A stretch of 64,000 nucleotides of DNA from Candidatus Nitrosopelagicus sp. (GTDB lineage Archaea > Thermoproteota > Nitrososphaeria > Nitrososphaerales > Nitrosopumilaceae): contig JAKUOP010000007.1 of assembly GCA_022450565.1 (NCBI GenBank), positions 48,693 to 112,692 on the forward strand, given 5' to 3'. Below, in pieces: positions 19,591 through 29,953 of the stretch. A program made the translations under genes and the position numbers. The notes beneath the pieces are model-generated. The model was given only the letters and a program-made list of their open reading frames with translations. It was not told the DNA's origin and made no database searches. How positions within the stretch are numbered: position 1 is the stretch's first letter; every line of letters begins with the position of its first letter.

Positions 19591-20925
19591 ATGAATGCAT
19601 TTGATGAAATAAAAGTAAAAGAAACCATACTGAAAGGAATTCAGGAATTAGGATTTGTTACACCATTTCCTATACAAGCACAAACAATACCATTACTACT
19701 AGATGGTAATGACGTTATAGGTCAAGCACATACTGGAACTGGCAAAACTGCATCGTTTGGAATTCCACTATTAGAGCACATTTCCAATAACGGTGGAATA
19801 CAGGGTTTGATCTTGGCACCAACCAGAGAACTTGCGATGCAAATTACCACTGAGATAAAAAAGGTTGGAAAATTTACAGGAACTAAGGTTGCAACTGTTT
19901 ATGGTGGACAGGGAATGGGTATACAATTAGATGCGTTAAGAAATAAACCAGAGATTGTTGTTGCAACCCCGGGAAGATTAATTGATCATATAAACAGAGG
20001 TACAATTAAGATTGATAATGTAAAGTACATGGTCCTTGATGAAGCAGATGTTATGTTAGATATGGGATTTATAGATGACATTGAATTTGTTTTAGAAAGA
20101 GTACCTGAAAATAGAATAACTTCTTTATGGTCTGCAACAATGCCAGCAGAAATTTTAAGACTGGCTGATAAATATTTGAATGAGCCAAAAAGAGTTCTGA
20201 TAGATGCTGATGATCTAAGCGGAGAAGGAATAAACCAATCATTTCTAGTCATTAGAGACCGAGAGAAACAGAAGTATCTCACCAGTTTTATCAAGGATAA
20301 TAGAAAGGGTCAAACAATTGTTTTTTGTTCCACAAAAATTCGTACCAGAAATGTGTCAAGAGATCTACAGAAAGCTAAGTTCAACGTAGTTGCCATAGAA
20401 GGTGATATGTCTCAAAGTAGGAGAGAACATTCGATGTCAAAGTTTAGAAGAACTAAAGCAGATGTGCTAGTAGCAACAGATGTAGCCGCACGTGGTATTG
20501 ATGTTCCCAAAGTGGGTCTGGTAGTCAATTATGATGTCCCAAACCAAGACATGGTTTATTTTCATAGAATTGGTCGAACCGCAAGAGCAGGTGCAAAGGG
20601 TAATGCAATTACACTTGTGTCATATTCCTCAGTTGGAGACTGGAATATAATTAAAAAACAAATTAAATCTGAAATGACTGACTTGAATCAAAAACTAGGA
20701 ATTGAAATCAATATTCCAGACCCATTAAAAAGACAAGTAGGTAGAAGAATGACACCACAAATACGTTCTAGTTACGGAAGGAGAGATGGTAAGTTTAGAA
20801 GTTATGGTTCAGGTGGTAGAAGAACTGGTGGACATAGAAGGGATGGACCTGCAAGAGACCAATATAAGAAGAAGAAGTTTGCTCGTTCGTCATATAGTAG
20901 AAATTCAAGTCGTAAAAGATGGTAA
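19591..20925 (+). CDS. DEAD-box RNA helicase with Arg/Gly/Lys-rich tail
   Basis: AHTGTGKT, PTRELA, TPGRL, DEAD, SAT, ARGID and HRIGRTARAG; N-terminal ORF extension to 19492 unlikely. Confidence 0.95.
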   Translation: MNAFDEIKVKETILKGIQELGFVTPFPIQAQTIPLLLDGNDVIGQAHTGTGKTASFGIPLLEHISNNGGIQGLILAPTRELAMQITTEIKKVGKFTGTKVATVYGGQGMGIQLDALRNKPEIVVATPGRLIDHINRGTIKIDNVKYMVLDEADVMLDMGFIDDIEFVLERVPENRITSLWSATMPAEILRLADKYLNEPKRVLIDADDLSGEGINQSFLVIRDREKQKYLTSFIKDNRKGQTIVFCSTKIRTRNVSRDLQKAKFNVVAIEGDMSQSRREHSMSKFRRTKADVLVATDVAARGIDVPKVGLVVNYDVPNQDMVYFHRIGRTARAGAKGNAITLVSYSSVGDWNIIKKQIKSEMTDLNQKLGIEINIPDPLKRQVGRRMTPQIRSSYGRRDGKFRSYGSGGRRTGGHRRDGPARDQYKKKKFARSSYSRNSSRKRW

Positions 20926-20926
20926 T

Positions 20927-20950
20927 CAAGACGATTTTGAAAAAACAGTT
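20927..20950. repeat. 24-bp exact direct repeat, copy 1 (noncoding)
   Basis: caagacgattttgaaaaaacagtt identical to 21130-21153. Confidence 0.95.
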
Positions 20951-20959
20951 AAAGAATAG
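20927..20959 (+). pseudogene. Possible C-terminal relic of an Lrp/AsnC ligand-binding gene
   Basis: Reads QDDFEKTVKE-stop, matching QDDFEKTV inside the intact downstream gene. Confidence 0.5.
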
Positions 20960-20985
20960 TATTGTTATAGAAAACTAAGAAGAAA

Positions 20986-21222
20986 ATGCATGTTGGATTT
21001 GTACTATTGAACTGTGATTTAGGTGCAGAAGAATACATTCTGGACGAATTAAAGCAAGTATCCCAAGTAAAGAATGCATATGTAACATTTGGTGCATATG
21101 ATATTATTGCTGAAATTCATGGGGAGTCGCAAGACGATTTTGAAAAAACAGTTTCAATGAAAATTAGACGTCTGTCACGAATAGTCAGTACCATGACATT
21201 AAATGTTGTAAAATCAGGATAA
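20986..21222 (+). CDS. Stand-alone Lrp/AsnC ligand-binding (RAM) domain protein
   Basis: 78 aa; GFVLLNCDLGAEEYILDELKQVSQVKNAYVTFGAYDIIAEI; no HTH. Confidence 0.85.
   Translation: MHVGFVLLNCDLGAEEYILDELKQVSQVKNAYVTFGAYDIIAEIHGESQDDFEKTVSMKIRRLSRIVSTMTLNVVKSG
21130..21153. repeat. 24-bp exact direct repeat, copy 2 (inside Lrp/AsnC-domain gene)
   Basis: Identical to 20927-20950. Confidence 0.95.
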
Positions 21223-21243
21223 ATTTGTAAATCAAAGTGAAAT

Positions 21244-21537
21244 ATGATGCAGGAAAAAGTAGAATATTCCGGAACAGTTTGGGCACTAAGTCATAATGAT
21301 CCAGAACCATTAGTGCAACATAGTATTAAGAAAATACAGGAATGTGGAGTTAAAAAAGAAGATATCAGAATTGTTGATGCACCTGAAAACCCTGCAGTCG
21401 GTGAAATTGTAGTTGAAATCTGGCCTCATGAATTAGTGATAGCCAGGATTAGAACTGTTAGAGGTGAATCATTTATCAGCGGTACAGAGTTCACAGTAGA
21501 ATTAAAGTCTGATGAATCCGGTAATTACATAGATTAA
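21244..21537 (+). CDS. Conserved hypothetical protein
   Basis: 97-aa intact ORF in tight co-directional cluster. Confidence 0.65.
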   Translation: MMQEKVEYSGTVWALSHNDPEPLVQHSIKKIQECGVKKEDIRIVDAPENPAVGEIVVEIWPHELVIARIRTVRGESFISGTEFTVELKSDESGNYID

Positions 21538-21538
21538 G

Positions 21539-22045
21539 TTGGTACGAAAACCCAAGAAAAATAAGGGAATAGGAAGGCTTGCAACTCTTGGCATTTTAGC
21601 TATTCTAATTGGTATTGCAATCTATTATTTTTATTCAGCAGATCAAGGACAGATGAGAGGATTGCAATTTGGTAATGAATTACAGGCAATTCAAGAAGAA
21701 TTAAAGGCAGAACAGGCAGAATACTATTCCAACGTTTCAATGTGGCAAGAAGATAGTATATCAACAGAAGAGATGTTACAAATTTCAGATCTTCATCTAG
21801 TAAGAATGGATAATATCATTTCAAAATATGCAGACCTTCAGATTCCTGATACATTCTCAGGTGCTGTAAAACTGTTCAAACTATCCACAGAGTCACAATT
21901 AGAGAGTGACATACATCTTATCAATTGGATTGAAACTGGGAATGAAAGTGAAAAAATTAGATCTGATGAGTTACTTCAGCAATCTTTTGAATACGAACTA
22001 GCAGGATTAACGTCGTATAATGATGCAAAGAAAGGAAATCCATAA
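21539..22045 (+). CDS. Hypothetical membrane-anchored protein
   Basis: N-terminal TM helix (LATLGILAILIGIAIYYFY) then helical extracytoplasmic domain; TTG start. Confidence 0.65.
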   Translation: MVRKPKKNKGIGRLATLGILAILIGIAIYYFYSADQGQMRGLQFGNELQAIQEELKAEQAEYYSNVSMWQEDSISTEEMLQISDLHLVRMDNIISKYADLQIPDTFSGAVKLFKLSTESQLESDIHLINWIETGNESEKIRSDELLQQSFEYELAGLTSYNDAKKGNP

Positions 22046-22075
22046 AATCTTTAAACATACAGAATTAGGTAATTT

Positions 22076-22855
22076 ATGAAAAAATTATTTTTTCTGATAC
22101 CGCTGCTACTGATTGGCCAAGTGGCATATGGTGATGTAATCATACAAAATGATCAAAAGTATGTTGACACTGATGGGTTACTACATATCGTAGGTGAAAT
22201 TGAGAATAAAACAATAACACCGCTAAATCAAATTAAAATTTCAGCGATACTGATAGATGAGAATGGAAATAACGTTGAAAGTGTTGTAGGGGAAACTGTC
22301 TCAAACGTTGTAATGCCAGAGACGAAAGGTGCGTTTGACATTCTAATTAAAAATGTAAAGAGTGAAAATATCAGTGATTATAAACTGAATCTTGATTACA
22401 ATCTGACGGAACCAAAGAATCAAGTAATTGAGATTTCAGATACTATACTTGCTAAAGATAAACATAACAATACAGTGATTACAGGAATGTTAGAAAACAA
22501 GGGAGACATTACAGCAAATATGATTAGGGTTATTGCAACGCTTTATGACCGTGATGGTAATGTCCTAACAGTTTCTGAGTCATATACAAAACCCGACTTT
22601 TTGCGTGCAGGTGATAATAGTAATTTTATAATTCCATTCCATGAAAAAACTCAATCTATTCAAGCAGTTGACTATAGTATTACTGCAGAATCAGACGAGT
22701 ATGTCACAGTTCCTGAGTTTCCATTAGGCACAGGATTACTCTTAATTGTGTCAGTTACATCATATATTTTGTTTTCAAAAAATCCAGAAAAAGTCACTAA
22801 TATTATTTCAAGTATGAGTAATTCAAAGAAATTATTTATGAAAAGACCGGGTTAA
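22076..22855 (+). CDS. Secreted FxLYD-like protein with PEF-type C-terminal sorting signal
   Basis: Signal peptide, two repeated beta domains, C-terminal VPEFPLGTGLLLIVSVTSYILFSK. Confidence 0.7.
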   Translation: MKKLFFLIPLLLIGQVAYGDVIIQNDQKYVDTDGLLHIVGEIENKTITPLNQIKISAILIDENGNNVESVVGETVSNVVMPETKGAFDILIKNVKSENISDYKLNLDYNLTEPKNQVIEISDTILAKDKHNNTVITGMLENKGDITANMIRVIATLYDRDGNVLTVSESYTKPDFLRAGDNSNFIIPFHEKTQSIQAVDYSITAESDEYVTVPEFPLGTGLLLIVSVTSYILFSKNPEKVTNIISSMSNSKKLFMKRPG

Positions 22856-22884
22856 CTATTATAGAAAGATGATATCTATTACAT

Positions 22885-23169
22885 ATGACAATCTCTGACA
22901 ATAATAGAAAATTTTTGGAGGATCTAATAGAATATTATATTAACGAATCAAGCTCCTATATGCAAATTGCTGAAGAATATACTGGTATAACTGACTCAAA
23001 AACTGATACTGCATTTGGAATAATTGTTGGTATAGTTTATTCAAGCTTTTTACAGACTTATTCAAACCAAGGAATATCTGTAGAACTTGATGACATGAAG
23101 GAATTCTATGAGTTGATTAAAGATAATGCCAGTAAAATCAAGGAATCTTTCAAACAAGATGATGCATAA
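22885..23169 (+). CDS. Hypothetical protein
   Basis: 94-aa intact ORF. Confidence 0.6.
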   Translation: MTISDNNRKFLEDLIEYYINESSSYMQIAEEYTGITDSKTDTAFGIIVGIVYSSFLQTYSNQGISVELDDMKEFYELIKDNASKIKESFKQDDA

Positions 23170-23193
23170 AGATAAATTTCAATGAAATCTTGA

Positions 23194-23520
23194 GTGTTTA
23201 TGTCAGAAGTAATTGCCTACAAGATTACACAGATAGTTGATAATGGTAATGTTATACAAATGACACTTGTTGAGGATGTTCAGACTGAACCATTATCCCA
23301 AAAACAACTAATCATGGAAAACGTATCAAAAAAACTGGATGCCGACACAAAGCAACAGGTAATGCCATTACTAGAGGCAATACTTCAAGCACAGCCAACA
23401 ATCAAACTAAAAAGCTATGCACAAACATCTGTTGCAATTACTTTGCCAAAAAATAGATATCAACAGATGGGTCGACCACAAGTTGGACAAAAATTACAGG
23501 TTGATCTTAAGGTTATCTAG
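23194..23520 (+). CDS. Hypothetical protein, tentatively arcadin-1-like
   Basis: [29 protein letters not shown]...[22 protein letters not shown]; family call from memory only. Confidence 0.45.
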   Translation: MFMSEVIAYKITQIVDNGNVIQMTLVEDVQTEPLSQKQLIMENVSKKLDADTKQQVMPLLEAILQAQPTIKLKSYAQTSVAITLPKNRYQQMGRPQVGQKLQVDLKVI

Positions 23521-25544
23521 ATCTCGTTTTCAATATCTTCAAAATTTATCAATGGTAATGAGCATGTGAAGTTTTTACATACAAAAACAGATGTTTGTGA
23601 CGGTTCAAATTTTTTTCCTGAAAAGAATGAATAATCAGACAATTCTTTCAATTCTTCATCATTTTTCAATAAAACCATAATTGATTCTGGAATGAATTTT
23701 CTGTTTAATTGTGTAATTAATTCAGAGTTTTTGTCATTAAGTATGGTAATTTCCGTAGGTTTCTGCGTGTAAAGATAAAGAACATTTAGTAGATAGCCAA
23801 ACGCAAATGGGTTTTCAGCTGCTAATGGACCTTGATTTTCTAAAATTTTTGTAGAAATTTCTAAGAATTTTTTGTCCTGCAAAATATGATACAGCCTTAA
23901 CAAAACATTAGATGCGACTGAATTTCCTGATGGCATTGACAAGTCATAATTACTCTTAGGACGTATTATCAATTTTTCATGTGTGTCACTTGTAAAAAAG
24001 AAACTGTTACTTGAATCGTCCCAAAAGTGATTTACCATATAAGCAGAAAGATCATAAGCAAATGTTAGATATTTTCTTTCTCCAGTTATTTCGAATAGAT
24101 CAAGTATTCCATTTGCAAGGTAGGCATAATCATCAAGATATGCATTAAGCTTAGGAATTCCATTTTTGAATGTTCTATACAAAATATTATTTTTCTGGAA
24201 CTCGGTAAGGAAAAAATCAGAAGCGGTTTTAGCAGTGTCAAGATATGAATTATTCCCAGTTACTCTGTATCCCTTGGAAAATGCAGATATCATCAAACCA
24301 TTCCATGAAGTGATAACTTTATCATCTTTACCAGGCTGGGTTCGCTTATTTCTAACGGTCAGAAGTTTTTGTGAACACTCTTTAATTTTCTCTTTAATCT
24401 CGTCTTCAGGAATATTAAACTTGAATGCCAAGGCAGAAGTGTTGACATTATTTGCAAGTATAGTTTGCCCCTCAAAATTTCCTCCGTCGGTGACATCATA
24501 GTATATGCAGAATAATTCTGAGTCATTCCCTAAAATTTCTGTAATCTCTTTTTTCTTCCAAACAAATGTTTTGCCTTCTTCCCCATCAGTGTCAGCATCT
24601 TGTGCAGAAAAAAATGTTCCATGATTGGAAGTCATTTCACGAATTACATAATCAAGTGTTTTCTGTACAACATTAGCAAAAAATTCATCTTTGGTTATTT
24701 GATATGCTTCTGAATAAACTATTGGTAATAACGCATTGTCATACAACATCTTTTCAAAATGTGGTACAAGCCATCTGGCATCAGTTGAATAACGATGAAA
24801 ACCACCCCCAATCTGATCAAATATTCCACCTTTTGCCATTTTTTTCAGAGTCAATAATGCAAAATCCTTGAATTTTGATATTCCAGATAATTTCCAGTAT
24901 CTTAACATGAACGATAGGTTAGATGCGTTTGGAAATTTTGGTGCTTGACCAAATCCACCATACGTAACATCTGCAATTTGTAAAAGATTTACTGCTGCCT
25001 CATCAAGAATGGATTTATCTATTTTATCTGGTGTTGTTACTTGTTCTAATCTTTTCAAATTACTCATAAAATTATCAGCCGCCTTTTCAATATCAGATGG
25101 TTTTTCTTTCCATGATTGAGCTAACTGTCTACAAAGACTTCCAAATCCAGGACGACCATATGAATCCAAAACAGGAAAATATGTACCAACATAGAATGGA
25201 CGTTGATCAGGAGTCAAAAATACACTTAGTGGCCAACCGCCTTGTCCTGTTGACATTTGACATATTTTTTGATAGATGTCATCAATATCAGGTCGTTCTT
25301 CTCGGTCAACTTTGATATTTACAAAATACTCATTCATTATTTTTGCTACATCATCATTCTCAAAAGATTCATGTGCCATGACATGGCACCAATGACAAGA
25401 ACTGTAACCTACAGATAGAAAGATTGGTTTATTTTCTTGTTTTGCCTTGCTTAATGCTTCATCATTCCAAGAATACCAATCAACTGGATTGTCTTTATGT
25501 TGTAAAAGATATGGACTCGATTCATTAGCAAGGCTGTTTGACAT
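23517..25544 (-). CDS. DUF255/YyaL-like thioredoxin-fold protein with six-hairpin glycosidase-like domain
   Basis: [14 protein letters not shown]-like start ([26 protein letters not shown]), [41 protein letters not shown]. Confidence 0.93.
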   Translation of the reverse strand: MSNSLANESSPYLLQHKDNPVDWYSWNDEALSKAKQENKPIFLSVGYSSCHWCHVMAHESFENDDVAKIMNEYFVNIKVDREERPDIDDIYQKICQMSTGQGGWPLSVFLTPDQRPFYVGTYFPVLDSYGRPGFGSLCRQLAQSWKEKPSDIEKAADNFMSNLKRLEQVTTPDKIDKSILDEAAVNLLQIADVTYGGFGQAPKFPNASNLSFMLRYWKLSGISKFKDFALLTLKKMAKGGIFDQIGGGFHRYSTDARWLVPHFEKMLYDNALLPIVYSEAYQITKDEFFANVVQKTLDYVIREMTSNHGTFFSAQDADTDGEEGKTFVWKKKEITEILGNDSELFCIYYDVTDGGNFEGQTILANNVNTSALAFKFNIPEDEIKEKIKECSQKLLTVRNKRTQPGKDDKVITSWNGLMISAFSKGYRVTGNNSYLDTAKTASDFFLTEFQKNNILYRTFKNGIPKLNAYLDDYAYLANGILDLFEITGERKYLTFAYDLSAYMVNHFWDDSSNSFFFTSDTHEKLIIRPKSNYDLSMPSGNSVASNVLLRLYHILQDKKFLEISTKILENQGPLAAENPFAFGYLLNVLYLYTQKPTEITILNDKNSELITQLNRKFIPESIMVLLKNDEELKELSDYSFFSGKKFEPSQTSVFVCKNFTCSLPLINFEDIENEI

Positions 25545-25580
25545 GACAGTTTTATGTACAATGATTATTTGTATCTACCA

Positions 25581-25829
25581 TTATTTCCAAATAGCTGAAT
25601 CATCACGCCTGTAAATCTCAATGTTAATCTCTTTTAGGAGTTTTCTCTTTGATTTGTTTGCTTTTTTTTCATGAGTATAATCTTTTTTTTCAACAAGCTC
25701 TTCCAAACGAATCAATTGCTCTAAGGTCAAATTATTGAATTTATTTTTCTGAACCTCATTTAGAAGTTTTATTCTTTCTTTATCCTCATCAGTTAACTTA
25801 TAATCCATAAATGAGTAATGTGGGATCAA
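25581..25829 (-). CDS. Hypothetical charged protein
   Basis: 82-aa Lys/Glu-rich ORF; no motif. Confidence 0.5.
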   Translation of the reverse strand: MIPHYSFMDYKLTDEDKERIKLLNEVQKNKFNNLTLEQLIRLEELVEKKDYTHEKKANKSKRKLLKEINIEIYRRDDSAIWK

Positions 25830-25882
25830 TTTTAATTCTTATCGCTCCAAAAATTTAAGAGCGGTTATAACAGGTGTAAATC

Positions 25883-26920
25883 ATGCCTGAAAAGATGAGA
25901 GCCATGGTTCTTAATGAATTGGGATTGGTTGAATCAAAGCCACTAAAGCTTACTGAAATTGATAGGCATGAAATACAAACACCCAAGGAAGTTTTGATTA
26001 AGATTGAAGCATGTGGTGTATGTCATTCACAGCTTCATGGAATTGAAGGTGATTGGAAAGATATTGGTATTCCACCTACATTACCAACAGTTCCAGGGCA
26101 CGAGATTGTTGGAAAAATTATTGAAATTGGTGCAGAAGTAAAAAAGTTCTCAGTTGGTGACAGAGTTGGTATCACACCATTACTTGGTTCTTGTATGCAA
26201 TGTCAGTACTGTATGGATGAAAAAGAATACCTTTGCGAAAAAATGGAAGTGACAGGGGAATCACTGAAAGGTGGATACTCAGAATTTATTACTGCATCAG
26301 AAGATTTTATTACAAAAGTTCCAGACATAATGAAACCTGAATATGCCGCACCACTATTTTGTGCAGGTATTACTGCATACAAAGCAGTTAAGGCGGCAGA
26401 ACCTGAACAAAATAAAAAAATTGCCATTTTTGGAATTGGTGGAGTTGGTCATATGGCAATACAATTTGCCAAAATAAGTGGATGTGAAGTCACTGGAGTT
26501 TCAAGGAAAGAGAATCACCTTAACGTTGCAAAAAAACTTGGTGCAGATCATACACTTGTATACTCAACTAAACAAGATGAGTTTCTAGAGAATTTAGCCA
26601 ACAAACATGGACTGTTTGATGCAGCAATAGTATTTGCACCATCAGATGATGTTACGGACACTGCAATAAAATCAATCAAAAAAGGTGGATTGGTAGTAAT
26701 AGCAACAGTTGGAAATGTTCCAAGTTTTCTTGCATTTGAAGAGAAAACTATCAGGGGTACATTAATTGGTTCCAGAAAGGATATGCAGGAAGTCATTAAG
26801 ATTGCTTCAGAAAAAAAATTACATGTAGTTACTGAAACATTCCCATTAGAGCAAGCAAATGAAGTTTTAGAAATGCTAAAAACATCAAAAGTGGATGCAA
26901 GAGCAGTGCTTATTCCTTAA
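25883..26920 (+). CDS. Zinc-dependent alcohol dehydrogenase family protein
   Basis: GVCHSQLHGIEGDW, PGHEIVGKI, CMQCQYCMDEKEYLCE and GIGGVGHMAIQFAK. Confidence 0.92.
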   Translation: MPEKMRAMVLNELGLVESKPLKLTEIDRHEIQTPKEVLIKIEACGVCHSQLHGIEGDWKDIGIPPTLPTVPGHEIVGKIIEIGAEVKKFSVGDRVGITPLLGSCMQCQYCMDEKEYLCEKMEVTGESLKGGYSEFITASEDFITKVPDIMKPEYAAPLFCAGITAYKAVKAAEPEQNKKIAIFGIGGVGHMAIQFAKISGCEVTGVSRKENHLNVAKKLGADHTLVYSTKQDEFLENLANKHGLFDAAIVFAPSDDVTDTAIKSIKKGGLVVIATVGNVPSFLAFEEKTIRGTLIGSRKDMQEVIKIASEKKLHVVTETFPLEQANEVLEMLKTSKVDARAVLIP

Positions 26921-26945
26921 AATATAGAATTGGAATTGAAACATT

Positions 26946-27098
26946 ATGATTTGTAGAAGATGCCATCATACAGATGAGGTTCATAAAAATAGTAATTCGA
27001 CAGAATCCATGTTGAGAAGGGGCTCATGTAATATTCCAGATTGCCCATGCAGACAATTTCTAGATGCATTCGAAGAAATTGATGATGAACAGCTATAA
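26946..27098 (+). CDS. Small Cys-rich putative zinc-binding protein (50 aa)
   Basis: Hand translation MICRRCHHTDEVHKNSNSTESMLRRGSCNIPDCPCRQFLDAFEEIDDEQL. Confidence 0.65.
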   Translation: MICRRCHHTDEVHKNSNSTESMLRRGSCNIPDCPCRQFLDAFEEIDDEQL

Positions 27099-27131
27099 AT
27101 CATTCATATTATCTATAATTAGAAAAAGAAT

Positions 27132-27371
27132 ATGAAAAAACATGCTCCTGCTGATGAAATGAAAAAAGATTTAGAAAATCTTTTATCAAGAATAAATGCA
27201 TTGGAAGTGTCTGCTCCAGATGACTACCAAAAAAGTTTGACCAAAGTTCTCCGTGCATTAACTGAGGGTCAGATACATTCTATTAATGAATTCGAGCATC
27301 TAAAAAAAGCAATTGATCTTTTAACAATGCAGTTATTTGATACACAAAACAAAATCAATCAAAAGAGTTAG
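27132..27371 (+). CDS. Hypothetical helical protein
   Basis: 79-aa intact ORF, coiled-coil-like. Confidence 0.55.
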   Translation: MKKHAPADEMKKDLENLLSRINALEVSAPDDYQKSLTKVLRALTEGQIHSINEFEHLKKAIDLLTMQLFDTQNKINQKS

Positions 27372-27389
27372 TTACAATAATACTACAAA

Positions 27390-27713
27390 TTATTCAACAT
27401 TACAAACTGGTTTATACTTGGAAATTATCTTCTGAACAATTCTTTCGCGATCATCTTTTTCAGAATCCCACATTGGGTATATCGATAAGTACAGTTGATT
27501 CTCAGATCCAGCATGTTGCAGCCAACACTTGAATTTTTCATTTTTTATGAAAAAATTATTCTCAGTTACCTTCTCGCTTTGATCCGTAAAAATCATTGTA
27601 TAGCCCTCCTTTATCTTTCCAAAAAGAACGTACACAACTTCATCCATTGGTGGACCCCATTCAGAGATCTTTATTGGACCTAGAAACTCATAATGGAGTA
27701 TTTGTATAGTCAA
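27390..27713 (-). CDS. Hypothetical protein
   Basis: 107-aa ORF; start uncertain. Confidence 0.55.
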   Translation of the reverse strand: MTIQILHYEFLGPIKISEWGPPMDEVVYVLFGKIKEGYTMIFTDQSEKVTENNFFIKNEKFKCWLQHAGSENQLYLSIYPMWDSEKDDRERIVQKIISKYKPVCNVE

Positions 27714-27818
27714 CTACATTAAATGATTAAAGGTAGTTTTTCACTCTTTCCAAATCAAAACATGGGTTAGTACTAGATTTCTCAAAGATTAAATTTAACC
27801 AAATTTGCCTCATAACAA

Positions 27819-28430
27819 ATGTCAGAGTTAGAAAATCCACATTATCATAGAAAAGTAGGCTATGCAATGATTATGGTTGCAGCCTCACTTGCTGCAATTG
27901 GATTAATTCACATAACTATTGGTGAGAATGTTCTCTTTGCAGATGAAATTCAAAGAGAAAAGACAGCAGCCTTTGAAGAATGTAAAACAAATGACTTTGT
28001 GGGTGATGAATGTCAAAAATATTTCAAAGCAGGAAACACTCTGGAAGAAATTCCTAGGCTTAATCCAGATGGGACAATGGACGAAGATATAATGGAAATC
28101 ACTGAAGAATCCGAGTCTGTTGCAGAATCAGCTAATGAAACAGTAGCAATAGCTGTAGGTTCTGGAACGCCTGGATGTGAAGAAACTAACGAATGCTATA
28201 TTCCATATTCATTAAACATTACAACCGGAACTGGTGTTACATGGGAGAATGTTGATAGTGCAGCACACACAGTTACAAGTGGAACTCCAGAGAACGGACC
28301 AAACGGTAATTTTGATTCAAGTATAATCATGGCAGGTGCAACATTTGATCACGAGTTTAGTGCGGCTGGTGAAGAACCATACTTTTGCATTGTTCATCCT
28401 TGGATGACTGGAATCGTTGTTATAGAATAA
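27819..28430 (+). CDS. Membrane-anchored cupredoxin (type-1 copper) domain protein
   Basis: N-terminal TM helix; C-terminal AAHTVTSG...YFCIVHPWMTGIVVIE with H/C/H/M ligand pattern. Confidence 0.88.
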   Translation: MSELENPHYHRKVGYAMIMVAASLAAIGLIHITIGENVLFADEIQREKTAAFEECKTNDFVGDECQKYFKAGNTLEEIPRLNPDGTMDEDIMEITEESESVAESANETVAIAVGSGTPGCEETNECYIPYSLNITTGTGVTWENVDSAAHTVTSGTPENGPNGNFDSSIIMAGATFDHEFSAAGEEPYFCIVHPWMTGIVVIE

Positions 28431-29123
28431 TCATTGGTCGTTCATATAATCTTCCCACTTGTTCAGATTAGCAGTTAATCGGTTCATCTGATACATTGCC
28501 CCACCTAATATTCCAGCATGATAAAATGCGTAAAGAAATACCTGTGAGTTAGTAGGATCTGATTGGGTAATACTCAAACTTATCATTGTGAAAAATCCAA
28601 ATGTACCTGCAAATGTAATTATTTTACCAAGTACTCCACCACCAAGACCAACTATTCGTCTTGTTGCCGCAGCCATAATTGTAATACTTGACGCAATTAG
28701 GAATGTAACTCCACCATTTGATGAAATCAATTCAACTGTCCATGGAATTATGCTATCAGATGTAAGTTCCATCTCTGGTGCAAATGCACCACCATGAAGT
28801 GCAAAGCTTACTGAGCTGAACAAGCCACCAATAACTAAGAAAAATAAAAACACCTTCATTATTTTCCGTTTAAACGCACTTCTAGTTTCAGATGGGTGTA
28901 TGGCTTTTTCAGCTATCTTCAATCCATATAAAAATCCAATTACAAAAGCAGGAATATACAATATGTTTATGATTATTGGATTTTCAGTGAACAAATCTGT
29001 AAAAAATGTGTTAAGAATCACTGCAATAATTAATGCTGAACATGCACCTGCAGCAAAAACTAAGAAATTTGAATACTTGAAGAATTTTGAATCCTCAACA
29101 TCAGAATTATTCCACGAATACAC
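28431..29123 (-). CDS. Hypothetical polytopic membrane protein
   Basis: 230 aa, several hydrophobic helices. Confidence 0.65.
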   Translation of the reverse strand: MYSWNNSDVEDSKFFKYSNFLVFAAGACSALIIAVILNTFFTDLFTENPIIINILYIPAFVIGFLYGLKIAEKAIHPSETRSAFKRKIMKVFLFFLVIGGLFSSVSFALHGGAFAPEMELTSDSIIPWTVELISSNGGVTFLIASSITIMAAATRRIVGLGGGVLGKIITFAGTFGFFTMISLSITQSDPTNSQVFLYAFYHAGILGGAMYQMNRLTANLNKWEDYMNDQ

Positions 29124-29225
29124 AGAAACTGCTCAAATAATCTAGATTAAAGAACCTAGTCAAAATTGATTAGTGTATTTTGTAAATTCTGATAAGCTAT
29201 TCGTCAAACAATCAATAAGTACTGA

Positions 29226-29462
29226 TTGATAAGCAAGAGGGAGGGAATCAGGCATATGAATTCAATTCCAATCATTATTGCAGGTATAATTATCATGATT
29301 TTTGGAGTCATATTTCAATTCCAAGGGCAAGGCATGGTAGGACCAGAGGAATCGTTCATGTATGAGAATCCGAATTGGATTGATAACGGAATATACATTG
29401 GAATGACTGGAGTGGTAGTAATTTTGATTGGATATATCGTAGAAAAGAAAAAGTCTGTTTAG
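29226..29462 (+). CDS. Small two-TM membrane protein
   Basis: Two hydrophobic segments in 78 aa. Confidence 0.55.
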   Translation: MISKREGIRHMNSIPIIIAGIIIMIFGVIFQFQGQGMVGPEESFMYENPNWIDNGIYIGMTGVVVILIGYIVEKKKSV

Positions 29463-29914
29463 TTTTTTTGAAAGTATTTTTGATGGTATTCTTCTGCACG
29501 ATAAAATGGCACTGCAGACTTAATCTCAGTTACAATCTCATTACCAAATCTTTCCTTTGCAATAGGGTTTAGCTTGTCTTTTACTTCTTTAGCTAGTTCC
29601 TCTTGCTCAGAATCATGATAGAATATAGCAGATCTATATTGTATTCCTACATCTGGACCTTGTCTATTAGGTGTAGTTGGATTATGATTTTCAAAAAAGA
29701 CTTTGAGTAGTTCTTTATATGAAATTTCTTCAGGTTCGTATTCAACTTGTATTGCCTCTGCGTGACCAGTTCTATCTGTACAAACTTGTTCATATGTAGG
29801 ATTTTCCACACTACCACCGGTATAACCAACTTGAGTAGATTTTACACCAGGTGTCTTAGTAAATACTTCTTCAACATGCCAAAAACACCCAGCTGCAAAT
29901 GTTGCTTTTTTCAT
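29459..29914 (-). CDS. msrA: Peptide methionine sulfoxide reductase A
   Basis: TFAAGCFWHVEEVF (GCFW), QVGYTGG, GPDVGIQYRSAIFYH. Confidence 0.95.
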   Translation of the reverse strand: MKKATFAAGCFWHVEEVFTKTPGVKSTQVGYTGGSVENPTYEQVCTDRTGHAEAIQVEYEPEEISYKELLKVFFENHNPTTPNRQGPDVGIQYRSAIFYHDSEQEELAKEVKDKLNPIAKERFGNEIVTEIKSAVPFYRAEEYHQKYFQKN

Positions 29915-29953
29915 AAAATCAGTATATTCAATTTTAATAAATAATTTTCTAGT

